DNA from: Bidens hawaiensis
Lineage: Eukaryota > Streptophyta > Magnoliopsida > Asterales > Asteraceae
NCBI GenBank assembly: GCA_021521415.1
Contig: JAIQDT010003861.1
Span: 124,001 to 188,000 of the forward strand
DNA length: 64,000 nucleotides
Reading direction: 5' to 3'
This document shows, piece by piece, positions 36,322 to 46,397 of this stretch; within the stretch, counting starts at the first letter, position 1, and every line of letters starts with the position of its first letter. The position numbers and the translations under genes are program-made. The notes below the pieces were generated by a model, which saw only the letters and a list, made by a program, of their open reading frames with translations, was not told where the DNA came from and ran no database searches.

Positions 36322-38508
36322 AATGGTCTCGAACCTTTCAGGTCCCCATGTTCGATATTAAAGACAAACTCAAAATTTGGTGAGAAAGCCGACGAAGGTA
36401 TTTTAGTCGGATATGTTGTTGGGACTCCCAACAGAAGAGTCTTTAATTTATCGAACAGCAAGGTTGAGGTGGTATGTAACACTGACGTTACGAGTTATAA
36501 ATCACCAAAGCCTAGCATGGGACCCGCTGAAGCTTTCGACTATGACAAACTCTTCAAATCTTTTAATATGCCTTACTTGGATTTTGCAGAAGTCGATGAG
36601 AAAATTGCTTCACAGCAACTGTATGACGAGGAGGAAAATATTGTGCAACATCCACGATATGAAGAAAGTCAACCTTCCTCGTCAAGTGCCGTTGATACTC
36701 ATGCTGCCTCTAATGAAGAAGAATTCTACAATCCATTTCACTCTCAACATCAATTACCCACTGATGAACTCTCTTCAAATTTAGAAAACAATCTGGAAGT
36801 CAGTCCGGTTCAGACTACTGGAGGTCACAAAAATCACCCTTTGGAGAACGTGATAGGTAATCAGTCTGACGGTGTTCAAACAAGAAGAAGTTTGGATGAA
36901 CACACATGTGTTTACGCAAGCATTAAAGACACGGGTATCATAAATGAATGCTTGTACACCTGCTTCATCAGCCAGATTGAACCGAAGAATTATCAAATGG
37001 CTCTAAAGGCTAGCTCGTGGGTCGAAGCCATGCAAGAAGAATTAGCACAGTTTGAGAAGATGGAAGTATGGAAATTAGTTGAAAAACCACAGAATGTAAT
37101 TGCTATCGGTACAAAGTGGGTTTTTAAATGTAAGAGAGATGAGAAAGGGATAATCATACGGAACAAGGCAAGGCTGGTAGTAAAAGGGTTCAATCAGCAA
37201 GAAGGAATCGACTACAATGAAGTGTTTGCTCCTGTGGCAAGATTGAAGGCAATTCGACTATTTTTGGCATTTGCTTCACACAAAGAGATGAAAGTGTTCC
37301 AGTTAGATGTGAAAAGTGCCTTTCTTTATGGTAAAGTCGATGAGGTGGTGTATGTTGAACAACCTCCGGGATTCCCTGACCCAGATTTTCCTGATCATGT
37401 GTACAAACTGAGTAAAGCTTTATATGGGCTACATCAGGCACCTCGTGCCTGGTACGCAACCTTGTCCGATTACTTGCTTGATAATGGGTTCGAAAGAGGG
37501 AGGATCGATAGCACGCTGTTTGTCAAGAGAAAAGGGGGAGATTTTCTACTCGTTCAACTCTATGTGGACGACATCATTTTTGCTGCATCAAAAGTCGCCA
37601 TGTGTCAGGAATTTGAAGCAGTCATGAAAAAGTGGTTTGAAATGAGCGCCATGGGTGAATTAACTTTCTTTTTGGGATTGCAGGTAGATCAGAAGAAAGA
37701 TGGGATGTTTATTCATCAAACAAAATATGTCCATGATGTGCTCAAACGCTTCAAGATGGACGATAGCACCCTATTTGATACTCCAGTTTGCGTCAACCAC
37801 AAACTGGGTGCTGATTCTGACAGTGATGAAGATGTTGATCCCACCCAATATCAAGCAATCATAGGTTCTTTAATGTATCTAACTGCATCTAGACCTGATA
37901 TTATGTTTGCAGTTTGTCTTTGTGCTCGTTTCCAGGAAAGCCCGAAGGAATCTCACATGAAGGGAGTGAAGAGGATCTTGCGGTATCTCAAAGGCAAGCC
38001 TAGGTTGGGATTGTGGTACACGAAAGGGGGAGAACTGGATTTGGTAGCTTACACAGATTCTGACTATGGAGGTTGCAATCAGAATAGGAAGTCAACAACC
38101 AGTGGATGTCAGTTTCTGGGAGGAAGATTGGTGTCATGGCAGTGCAAGAAGCAGACCTCAGTAGCCATTTCCACCTGCAAAGCAGAGTACATGGCAGCAT
38201 CAAACTGCTGCTCCCAAGTTCTATGGATACAACAGCAATTGCGCGATTATGGTCTGAATTTCACTCAAACTCCTATTTGCATTGATAACACTGCTGCAAT
38301 CTCAGTAACTAACAATCCCGTCAAACACAGCAAAACTAAACATATTGACATTCGTCATCATTTTATACGGGATTGTGCTGAGAAGAAATTAATTGTGCTT
38401 GAAAAGGTTGATTCTTTGGATAATTTCGCCGATCTTTTTACTAAAGCGTTTGACCGATCCCGTTTTAAAAATCTTGTTGAGCTGAATGGGATGATCAATC
38501 CCGAGTAA

Positions 38509-40654
38509 CCTTGTTTTTCGTTTTTACTTAAAAAAAAAACACATCACTATCGCTTAGAATTATGTCGGTTGCTTCGGTTTGAAGGACACATCTTCGGATA
38601 TGTTTGGTCCTTACTTCTACTAGTAGATTATGAGGATAACCATCAACCAGATGACTGAAAGTGACCGGGGCGGTTTATGATGGGTTTTTATTCTTTCGCT
38701 GAAAAATAGTCGTTCATACTTAGTTAGAAGGACACATACTCGTATGTGGTCGGTCCAGCTGATCCATTGGATCTTCAGGATAGCCGTTTACCTGAAGACT
38801 TTGACTTGATCGGGGCTACAGAATTTAAAATTTTTTTTGTGGGAGATGATATAATTTTCAAGTCTATAACTTCGAAAGAAGTTTCAATATAATGTTTAAA
38901 AGAAAATTGATCCAACCATGGAAAGTGATAGAAAAACTAATTCTGTGTGCTTAACTGGTGAAGTTATTAGGCCTAAAAGACTCTAGAACAGCCATTGTAA
39001 GTTATGGTAGCTTTATATGGTGCGTAAAAGTAGAAGTGATACAAACTAAATCTCCTCGATTTAATGTGGATAATCATTCTGAGTTGTGTATGTCTCCATA
39101 TACATCTTTCCGAATGATAGGCAGAAAAGTGATTACCCAGCCACACACGAGCCCGTAAGTGTTCTGATTCCCGAGAAGATAGTGTCGAGTACCTGCAGTG
39201 ATCCAGATTCGGGACTTGCAGTTGTCTATAATTTGAAGCTGTATTAATGTCTTTATTAGTAAAAAAAAAAAAAAAAACTGTTAAGCCTTCTGAAGCTTTT
39301 GTTGTTTAAAAAAAAATAAAGAGGCAAGAAAGAGAAAGGGAAGAAGACTCTAAAGATCGATATGTACTTACTGTTTAATCAGACTTGGGGAAAGCCAAAT
39401 ACGCTTTGAGAATAGATAGGAGGCATCACAATCTCTCATGTGATGTCCATCTATAGTTTGAGCTTAACTGAACCTAATCCATATCACAGAAGTGATGAAA
39501 ACCATACCAAGTTTTATACCTGCTTACAACCTGTTTCTTTATGTCCTAATACCGCTGAACATGGATCTATGTGACAGCCACTTAATTAGTATGATTCCTG
39601 TTCGGATATTTTCTAAAACATGCAGGGTCTCGTCAAGACTGAAATTTGATCCCGTTTATTTAATTACTAAAATTTTCACTGCATATTTTGTTTTATGGTA
39701 TAAAACTTGGTTACTTGGTTCTTTGATCGTAAAGTTTAAATCTTTAACGGAGGATTTTAAAAGACAGTTGCATTTTGATCAAATTTATAAGGTCCTGTTT
39801 TGTAAATTAAGTTAGGCGAACTTACTGGTAAGGTTTAAGGGCGAAGTTAATGGTAAGCGAAGTTAACCTTAACTTCGCCTGAGTATTTTCAAACCTATAT
39901 AAGGGGTCAACTTGGTCAAACTCTTTACAAACTTTCAAACACCAGCGAACTTATAACCATACTTTCAACCTCGGCGAACTTAATCCTTGAATCGAACCTC
40001 ATTATTATCTGTTTCTTGTCCGTGATCAAGGTGTGTAGGATTGGTGTAACATGTAATTCATGTTAATGGTGTTTATCAGAAGCCTTTGTGGTCCAATTTG
40101 TGACATAATTTGTGAAAACCTTTAAACACCCAATAAACTTTCAGTTTCTACTGTGTTTGTAACCATCTAGTCTTCTAGATCTCGATATTACTATCCTTTC
40201 ATGTTTTCATTCTCTAAAATTACCAAACAAAACCTGATCGGATCATAAAATTACGCCGTTTCAGATTCAGGCGAAGTTATGGTTTAGGCGAAGTTGTTCT
40301 AACTTCGCCCTAGGTATAACTTCGCCTGCTCATGTTTTTAATCAATTAATTAGTCAGGTTTGTTCACAGGCGAAGTTAGGGTTTAGGCGAAGTTGTTCTC
40401 AACTTCGCCTCCTCAAGGAGATTTTATTTAATTAACCTGGTTTGTTATCAGGCGAAGTTAGTGATTAGGGCGAAGTTGTACTCAACTTCTCCATATGGCT
40501 AACTTCGCCTGCACATGAAAATCAAACCTAAGTGTTCAGGCGAAGTTGGGAATGCAAAGTTAACATAAAAGTAATCATAACTTCGCTCATGGTAAAAGGC
40601 GAACTTATGATCTGCTACGTCAATATTCTAACTTAGACCGTGTGTTGGGCAGAT
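38509..40654 (+). other. Element B non-coding stretch between pol and second ORF
   Basis: No gene is supported. The first 1.2 kb aligns with D 58089-59290 (shared blocks such as ATCACTATCGCT..AGAATTATGTCGGT and GGGGAAAGCCAAATACG), so it is conserved family sequence. From 39815 to 40610 there is a dense array of GCGAAGTT/AACTTCGC motifs with perfect hairpins at 40287-40309 and 40386-40409. A poly(A) tract lies at 39260-39277. Confidence 0.7.
40260..40610. repeat. GCGAAGTT hairpin array upstream of the B second ORF
   Basis: GGCGAAGTT-GTTCT-AACTTCGCC (40287-40309) and GGCGAAGTT-GTTCTC-AACTTCGCC (40386-40409) are perfect 9-bp stems, with further inverted and direct copies between 39815 and 40610. 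Confidence 0.9.
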
Positions 40655-43585
40655 ATGGCTGCTGTGGCAGGGGCTGGTGGTGCTGGCGGTGACGAAGGTG
40701 GTGACAACAACCGACAGTTCTTTCCGGGTCACAACATGTATATCACTTTGGATCGGGATGCTTGTGGAGTCGACGACTATCGCGAGATCATATCCTTCCT
40801 CGTTCGCTCACGTATTTTTCACGCCATCACTACTACTCTTCCCATTTCTCTACCAAATATTGAAGATTTTTGGCGAACAGTAGAATATGACTGTAGAGTT
40901 GATCCTCCGGTCATGCGCGCTACTGTGAATAATCAGGTGGTACAGTTCTCTGCAAATCAAATCAGAGTCGCTTTGCAGTTCGGGGCTGAAACTATAGATG
41001 ATCCAAAAGATTTTCCGGCTCCATTCAGAGATGGTGCATTTCTACGTATGGGCTATTCGGGTCCATTGGGTGACACACAAAGGAGAAAGGGATTTTTAGT
41101 GGATCAGTGGCGTTTTCTGAGGCACGTGATGATAGTGTGCATGTCGGGTCGTAAAGCTGGTACTGACGGTATGTGGGCAACGATGCAATCTGCAATGACT
41201 GCCCTGACTTACAACAAGCCCTACAGCTTTAGTCAGATGGTGTTTTATGAAATTGATCGTCAGAGACGTGCGGTCGCCAGGGAAAGATTTTTAATGTACC
41301 CGAGGTTTTTACAGATGATTTTGAATCATGCAGCCCCTACGCTGCCTCAACGACGTCCTTTCCGTTATGTTGAGAGTGTAAGTAAGAGAATCTTTGCGCA
41401 ATGTAGATCGTCAAGTGCTCGTAGCAAACCAGAGCTTCGTCCGCGGCACACTGCATTGTTCGGTTATTTGGTGAACCCTGCTTATATTGCTCCTCAAGGA
41501 GATGAATTTCGAGACCCGGCACCGCAACAGGCTATTGTTCCTCAACCACCTCCTGTGGTTCAACCACCACCTGTGGTACAGCAAGCTCTGCCTGCTGATC
41601 CTGTTGCGGCTCCGGAAGAACAGGTTGATCTTGAAGCCGCTTTTGGTGGTCAAGGGTTCTTTGACATGGAACAAATTGATCCAGCTGCTGAGGTTCAAGC
41701 CCCAGTAGCTGAGGCTTCTGGTGTGAATGTTTCTTTGGTTGCTACGTCTGTAGCGGATTCTGAGAGAACCGATTCTGACTCCTCCACTGATGATATCGTT
41801 GAAGCACAACAGATTCTGGTCAGACAAGAAAGAATACAGGGCAAGAGAAAGAGAGACTCGGATGACAGTGAATCTGACTATGAGGAGGAGTTAGACAAGT
41901 TGATACGAAGATCAAGAAAGGTCAGAGCTGGTGAAAGCTCAAGGGTGGTTCGTTTCTCTCCACCCTCATTATCTGGTATGACTATGGTTACTGCCTCGAT
42001 GACTGTGACAGTACCGATTACCTCCAGTGTTCCCGTGGTGACAGCGTCATCATTGTTTGGTATTCCACCAATCACGTTTCAGTTTTCGGCTCCGGAGATA
42101 GTTTCCTTGCCACCTCCTACTGTTACTCCATCGGAGGTTGTTGCAGGATTTGTTGAGTCAACGTTGGTTGCTACTGCGGGGTTATCTGTCACAATACCAC
42201 CCGCGGTTACTGTTCATCCTGCTTCTTATACTCCAGCCAGTTTGGGAATATCTCCACCTTATGCTCAAGACGTTTCTCACATGCGTTTTGATTTTGATGC
42301 TACCTTGTCTGATTCTGAAAGGATAGCTGCTCTTGAACGGGTAGTTGCTAAACAGTCAAGAATCAATCCAATCCAGACTCAAGCTATCCAGCGGCTTGTA
42401 GCAGAAAATCAGATCCAATTGTCCCTCCTTGTTGAACACGGTAAACTATTTGATGCTCTAAAACAGTTCTTAGCATCTCAGGGGGAGACGAGCTGCAAGG
42501 GCGACGAGTTGAGAACAAAGAAGAGTCATGATAGAGACGATGATCCCAATGCATCGAAAGGTGCAGGTGGTGAGTTGCCAAGAACTGAACAAACTCTTGG
42601 GACGTCCACATCTCAGGGGGAGTCAACTGGTACGGCAGGTGGATCAGGTGGTGAAAATGTAGTGGTTGTTGATGATGAGGAAATGTTGGGTGATGATGAT
42701 GTGTTAACCATTGATGAGATTGAAAAGATAGGAGAACAGATTGTGATTGATAGTGAGATAGAAGAAGGGGAGATTGTGGATGATAATGTAGAACATGATA
42801 TCCCAGACATTGACAAGGTGAATGTGAGTCAAGATATGGATGTGTCAGATGAGTCTGAGTGGGAAGAACAACCGAGATGGAAAGAAGGCTACGCTCAGTG
42901 GTTTGTTAAGACAAAGAAGCCAGCGGTCCCAACGATGTTCAAAAAGAGTTACAATATCAAGGGGTATGCTGAGTCAAAGAAAGGTATTATTTGTTGGCCG
43001 TATGATGAGCAGTTAAAGTTATTTGTGATTAAACGCTTTGATGGGATTCAGTATTTTAAGAGGACGTTGAGATCTCTCAATACCTTGCCTGAGTGTGAGG
43101 TGAATGATTTGGCTAAATTGGGATTGATTAATAGGAGTGATGATAATATGGCCAGAATAATTGGGAAGATTGTGTGGAAAGAAAGTGTGAAAGAGAAGAA
43201 GTTTGAGCTGTTAAAGCCTCAGAAAGGGAAGCTAGTTGAAGATAAGGAAAGAGGAATGCGACCTGATGGCAAACCTTGGATGGTGATGAAATATAAGCCG
43301 ATTCGGTGTTTGAAAGAAGTGCCGATGAAGACAATGCCCAAGGATGTTTTAAAGAGTCTCAAGTGGTGGTACGTTGATAGCCAAACAGCTGAAGCGGTTA
43401 TGGAAGATGAAGACGAGCAGGAAATTTTGAGAGTGTATGATCCCATGCACTTGGTAAATTTGTCTCAAGCTGACTTGCAGGTGCTAAATGATAAGAAGAT
43501 ATTCTATATTCCTGTATGGAAAGATGAAGCCAAGAAGTACCAGAGGGTGGTCTCTGTTTGTGTAAGAGAGGGCGTTCATGCTTGA
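40655..43585 (+). CDS. Element B second ORF, intact, 976 codons, unknown function
   Basis: I chose the start at 40655 (MAAVAGAGG) because the same start is seen in D; the preceding in-frame codons begin with GTG. Visible regions: a low-complexity Gly/Ala/Asp start; a conserved N-terminal domain (about 25-265: HNMYITLD, FLVRSRIFHAITT, FWRTVEYDC, YNKPYSFSQMVFYEIDRQRRA, ERFLMYPRFLQMIL); a Pro/Ser/Thr- and acid-rich middle with a basic KRKRD-type patch; a coiled-coil segment (about 550-610); an acidic stretch; and a C-terminal domain (about 745-976) shared with G. No signal peptide, membrane span or enzyme motif was recognised. It occupies the post-pol place where Sireviruses may have an env-like gene. 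It may act in the nucleus or with particles; that is guesswork. Confidence 0.85.
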   Translation: MAAVAGAGGAGGDEGGDNNRQFFPGHNMYITLDRDACGVDDYREIISFLVRSRIFHAITTTLPISLPNIEDFWRTVEYDCRVDPPVMRATVNNQVVQFSANQIRVALQFGAETIDDPKDFPAPFRDGAFLRMGYSGPLGDTQRRKGFLVDQWRFLRHVMIVCMSGRKAGTDGMWATMQSAMTALTYNKPYSFSQMVFYEIDRQRRAVARERFLMYPRFLQMILNHAAPTLPQRRPFRYVESVSKRIFAQCRSSSARSKPELRPRHTALFGYLVNPAYIAPQGDEFRDPAPQQAIVPQPPPVVQPPPVVQQALPADPVAAPEEQVDLEAAFGGQGFFDMEQIDPAAEVQAPVAEASGVNVSLVATSVADSERTDSDSSTDDIVEAQQILVRQERIQGKRKRDSDDSESDYEEELDKLIRRSRKVRAGESSRVVRFSPPSLSGMTMVTASMTVTVPITSSVPVVTASSLFGIPPITFQFSAPEIVSLPPPTVTPSEVVAGFVESTLVATAGLSVTIPPAVTVHPASYTPASLGISPPYAQDVSHMRFDFDATLSDSERIAALERVVAKQSRINPIQTQAIQRLVAENQIQLSLLVEHGKLFDALKQFLASQGETSCKGDELRTKKSHDRDDDPNASKGAGGELPRTEQTLGTSTSQGESTGTAGGSGGENVVVVDDEEMLGDDDVLTIDEIEKIGEQIVIDSEIEEGEIVDDNVEHDIPDIDKVNVSQDMDVSDESEWEEQPRWKEGYAQWFVKTKKPAVPTMFKKSYNIKGYAESKKGIICWPYDEQLKLFVIKRFDGIQYFKRTLRSLNTLPECEVNDLAKLGLINRSDDNMARIIGKIVWKESVKEKKFELLKPQKGKLVEDKERGMRPDGKPWMVMKYKPIRCLKEVPMKTMPKDVLKSLKWWYVDSQTAEAVMEDEDEQEILRVYDPMHLVNLSQADLQVLNDKKIFYIPVWKDEAKKYQRVVSVCVREGVHA

Positions 43586-43654
43586 AGACGGGTGACAAGA
43601 GATTTTTGGGATTGCTAGACACGAGAATGAAGATAGAGATATGAAGCTACTGCT

Positions 43655-43665
43655 AAGGGGGAGTC
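43655..43665 (+). other. Element B polypurine tract
   Basis: AAGGGGGAGTC lies directly before the 3' LTR start at 43666. Confidence 0.85.
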
Positions 43666-44075
43666 TGTTGGTGCATAATGTCAGTAGTTCAGTATCTCGT
43701 GTTTTGTATGTGTCTGTAATCGTGTTAGATTGTTTGTTTTAGTTTTGAATATGGTTTTACACAAGTTCGCCTGAGATGTAGGCGAACTTGGAGACAAGCG
43801 AAGTTATAACAAGTTCGCCTAGTATGTTAGGCGAAGTTGTCGATGTTATTTAAACCTCACTTCGGCTTGGTTTTGAAATGGCTTTTGGAGATGAACGTGT
43901 AAGTGATTATCAATATCACGTGGTGTTGCAATACAATCGTGTTTATTAGTATTGTAACGTGTGTTTGTGTTTCGGTTCAACGTATTATGTATCTTACGCT
44001 CGTACTGTATTACGAGGGGATTCCACACCCTCGTGTTACGAGATAATCCTGTGTAGATCCGGCTGGGAACCTACA
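43666..44075 (+). repeat. Element B 3' LTR
   Basis: 410 bp, same length as the 5' LTR, ending GGGAACCTACA, followed by TSD AAAAT (44076-44080). Confidence 0.93.
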
Positions 44076-44080
44076 AAAAT

Positions 44081-45206
44081 AAAATGGACCGTTTAGATGG
44101 GGATAACGAGTCATGGGGACAGGTACACATGTTTATATCGGCAACCTTATTCCTCCGGTACTGGTGTGAGTTGACCACATATATATAATACACACATAAT
44201 ACTTAGTATATACACATGTCATACGAGTGCCATTATAGAGAGTAACCAGTATGTCCATGATATCAAGAACTTGGTTGTCTCATGCATTTCGAGATCTTAA
44301 TACCACCACCTGTATGGAGAAATATGACTGTAGAAACCCACATATAATGACCTTTACATGAAAATAAATAAATAAATAAATACTCCCAACCCTACATTAT
44401 CCCCTAGGAGCCAACTTTGTGCCTTTTCCCTTTCGTTTGTTTAACCAACATTTCAAACCGTGTTTGCCTTGGCCTTTATTATTTTTAACCCTGTGGATGA
44501 AATTCGGTATGTCAAGAGTTGTATATAAATAGCTTGTCGATCATAGTACACACTGTACGCATGTCTGGATTCAGTTGTTTGTATATATTGATGTTAGTAT
44601 TTGTAAAAAAAAAGAAAAAAAAAGAAAGAAAGAAAAAAAGTTGGAAAATCAAAGAAAAGCTCAAAAAGAGTCGATGTTTGAGTTAGTGTCGCTTGTAAAT
44701 AATAGTGAGTGAGTTGTTTGTTTGAATAAATTGGGTCTCATCCACCAAAAGCTACTAAATAATTCCGCTTTCACACCCTAACCTAAGCCACAGCAAAACT
44801 CTTAGTTCTATTCTCTATGCAACCGGTGGGTAATGGGTGGAGATATGACTTGCTTCCAAGCTTTTTTACATTGTGTTCATACTTGGTATAGAGGGCAGAG
44901 AGATACTAGCACATTTTTTGCTGGTCCAGATATTAAACCGAGAGGAAAGATATTATATTATGAGGGGTATGACCATGTGTTCCTTAACCGGAAACAAAGT
45001 ACACTTGTTTGGGCGGTTCCATAGTTTTAAATTGTAACATTAAATTATTTGCTGGGTTATCAACCTTGACAGTTTCAGTTCTCGGGAATTGGGTATGACC
45101 TTATACCTCACTAGTATTAATCGTGGTAATTGATGAATTATCGATCGAGGTGTATGTGTTGCATGAGAGTTTGCTTGAGGGCAAGCAAAAGATAAGTATG
45201 GGGATG
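44081..45206 (+). other. Element H non-coding interior, right part, and PPT
   Basis: This is the continuation of H after B. It contains an A/AG-rich tract at 44605-44640, no supported gene, and the polypurine tract AAGTATGGGGATG at 45194-45206, preceded by a GAGGGCAAGCAAAAGAT segment of the kind seen before gypsy 3' LTRs. Confidence 0.7.
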
Positions 45207-46397
45207 TAATGGTCGGGCAAAAGTCGTGTATATTATTATATTATTTGTATACTTTTAGTTTAAGTATTATATAAAATTTGGTACTTCAAGCGTGTTTATG
45301 TGTTTCAGGATACTTGACGTTAAGGACGCTTATCGGGATGAATTACGGGCTTGGAACGAAGATGTAGAAGACTCATAATGATTGGCAAGCTTTCCGATGC
45401 AAAATAAATGAAGAAAATGAAGAAAATTCTGTCAGACACCCTTAGCGCGGAGCTAAGGAAGTTTAGAGATACTCTAAAGACTCACATCAGGAAATCAGAC
45501 TTTAGAGACGCGCAAAAGTCTCACCCCCTGGACTTTAGTGCCGCGCTAAAGTCCTCCACATGGGAAATTAAAACCTAACTCTATTATATTGAGTTTTCAG
45601 CCCCCATTCGACCTATCCTTCATTCCTTCAACCAAGTACAAGCCCTAGGACGATTTTGCATCATCCCGAAGACTTCGGTTTGTTCGTTCATCGCATGCTT
45701 TCATCCTCTCATCAGATAAGCGAATCCTTCATGATTCCGATGTTAGGCTAAAACCATTGTATTCACTTTAGGCTAGGGTTTTGTGTAAACTAACTTTGAT
45801 CAGATTCTATGTTTTGAATGAGTATGAACTTGATTGATTGTTTTTAATCTTGTTTTACATTACGAATTGATTGTTTAAACAGTTTATGATTTTGATTGTC
45901 AAACTTTGCATCACTTTTCTGGTTGTGTTCATCACATGTAGGGTTAGCTCTTATGTCATTGAACCAATAATCGTTAGTCATTGATTATAACTGATTTTCA
46001 TATTTTAAACTGGTAATTGGGCAAACCGAAGTTCAGTTGTGTCAACAATTCGGTTAGGGTATCGTTTGTCCTCACAACCCAACTGTTAGGTTTTGTAATT
46101 GCTGCGCACTTGATCTTATGAATCTGTGATTAGTCGGTCATCACATTACCTGAACCTGAAGTGAATTGTTTTCTCATAATTGTTTACAGTTCGTTTAAAG
46201 TAATCGTGTGTTATTATAATTATCTTGATAAACCGCTTGACATCGCTAGTCCACCGTAGTTAATTAATTAATAATTATGAACTATACTTGCACTTTCTAC
46301 TGATTCCATGTGGAGACGACCTTACTTACCCATACTAGTTATAGGTATTTAAGTCTTATAAATACTTGTTTTTTATTAGAGCACGACATCTACATCA
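45207..46397 (+). repeat. Element H 3' LTR
   Basis: 1,191 bp, partner of 25767-26949. The first dinucleotide has decayed (TA instead of TG). It ends CATCTACATCA before TSD GTGAT. Confidence 0.9.

Larger units (their letters stand above)
32975..38508 (+). pseudogene. Element B pol, interrupted by element C
   Basis: The protease motif is at 33035-33043: WVVDNGCSRHMT, where the usual DSG has become DNG. Integrase includes WHRRMGHIHLRKMN...CLSCKKGKQ (HHCC zinc site), VVTDDYSRYSW, RSDNGTKFKN and, after a stop at about 33923, VAERKNR. Element C (34117-36321) splits the text after GRKPNLN; the frame resumes from 36327. RT and RNase H are open to 38508, with [17 protein letters not shown] at 37561-37572, YTDSDYGG, CKAEYMA and a C-terminal ELNGMINPE. 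Apart from the protease change, the integrase stop and C, most catalytic residues survive. Confidence 0.92.
29479..44075 (+). mobile_element. Element B: complete plus-strand Sirevirus-type copia element, contains element C
   Basis: Two 410-bp LTRs (29479-29888, 43666-44075) run TGTTGGTGCATAATG...CTACA, with TSD AAAAT on both sides. The PBS follows the first LTR and a PPT (AAGGGGGAGTC) precedes the second. By eye the LTRs differ at about 14 sites (3.4%). Net of element C it is about 12.4 kb: gag, pol, a 2.1-kb non-coding stretch and an intact second ORF. Element C splits pol at the integrase C-terminal region. Stops in gag and pol make B non-autonomous today. Confidence 0.93.
25767..46397 (+). 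mobile_element. Element H: large Ty3/gypsy-type non-autonomous element carrying element B
   Basis: LTRs at 25767-26949 and 45207-46397 end GACATCTACATCA and are flanked by GTGAT (25762-25766 and 46398-46402). A tRNA-Asp-type PBS follows the first LTR and a PPT (AAGTATGGGGATG) precedes the second. The native interior is 26950-29478 plus 44081-45206, about 3.7 kb, with only broken gag-like ORFs and no protease, integrase or RT. It fits a large retrotransposon derivative (LARD) or gag-only form needing enzymes from elsewhere. LTRs differ by roughly 4-5% by eye, with a 12-bp indel. Confidence 0.88.

Noticed and set aside
44833..45024. 63-codon ORF in the right interior of element H
   Set aside because: Short, no homology I recognise, and in a non-coding part just before the PPT; not enough to call a gene.
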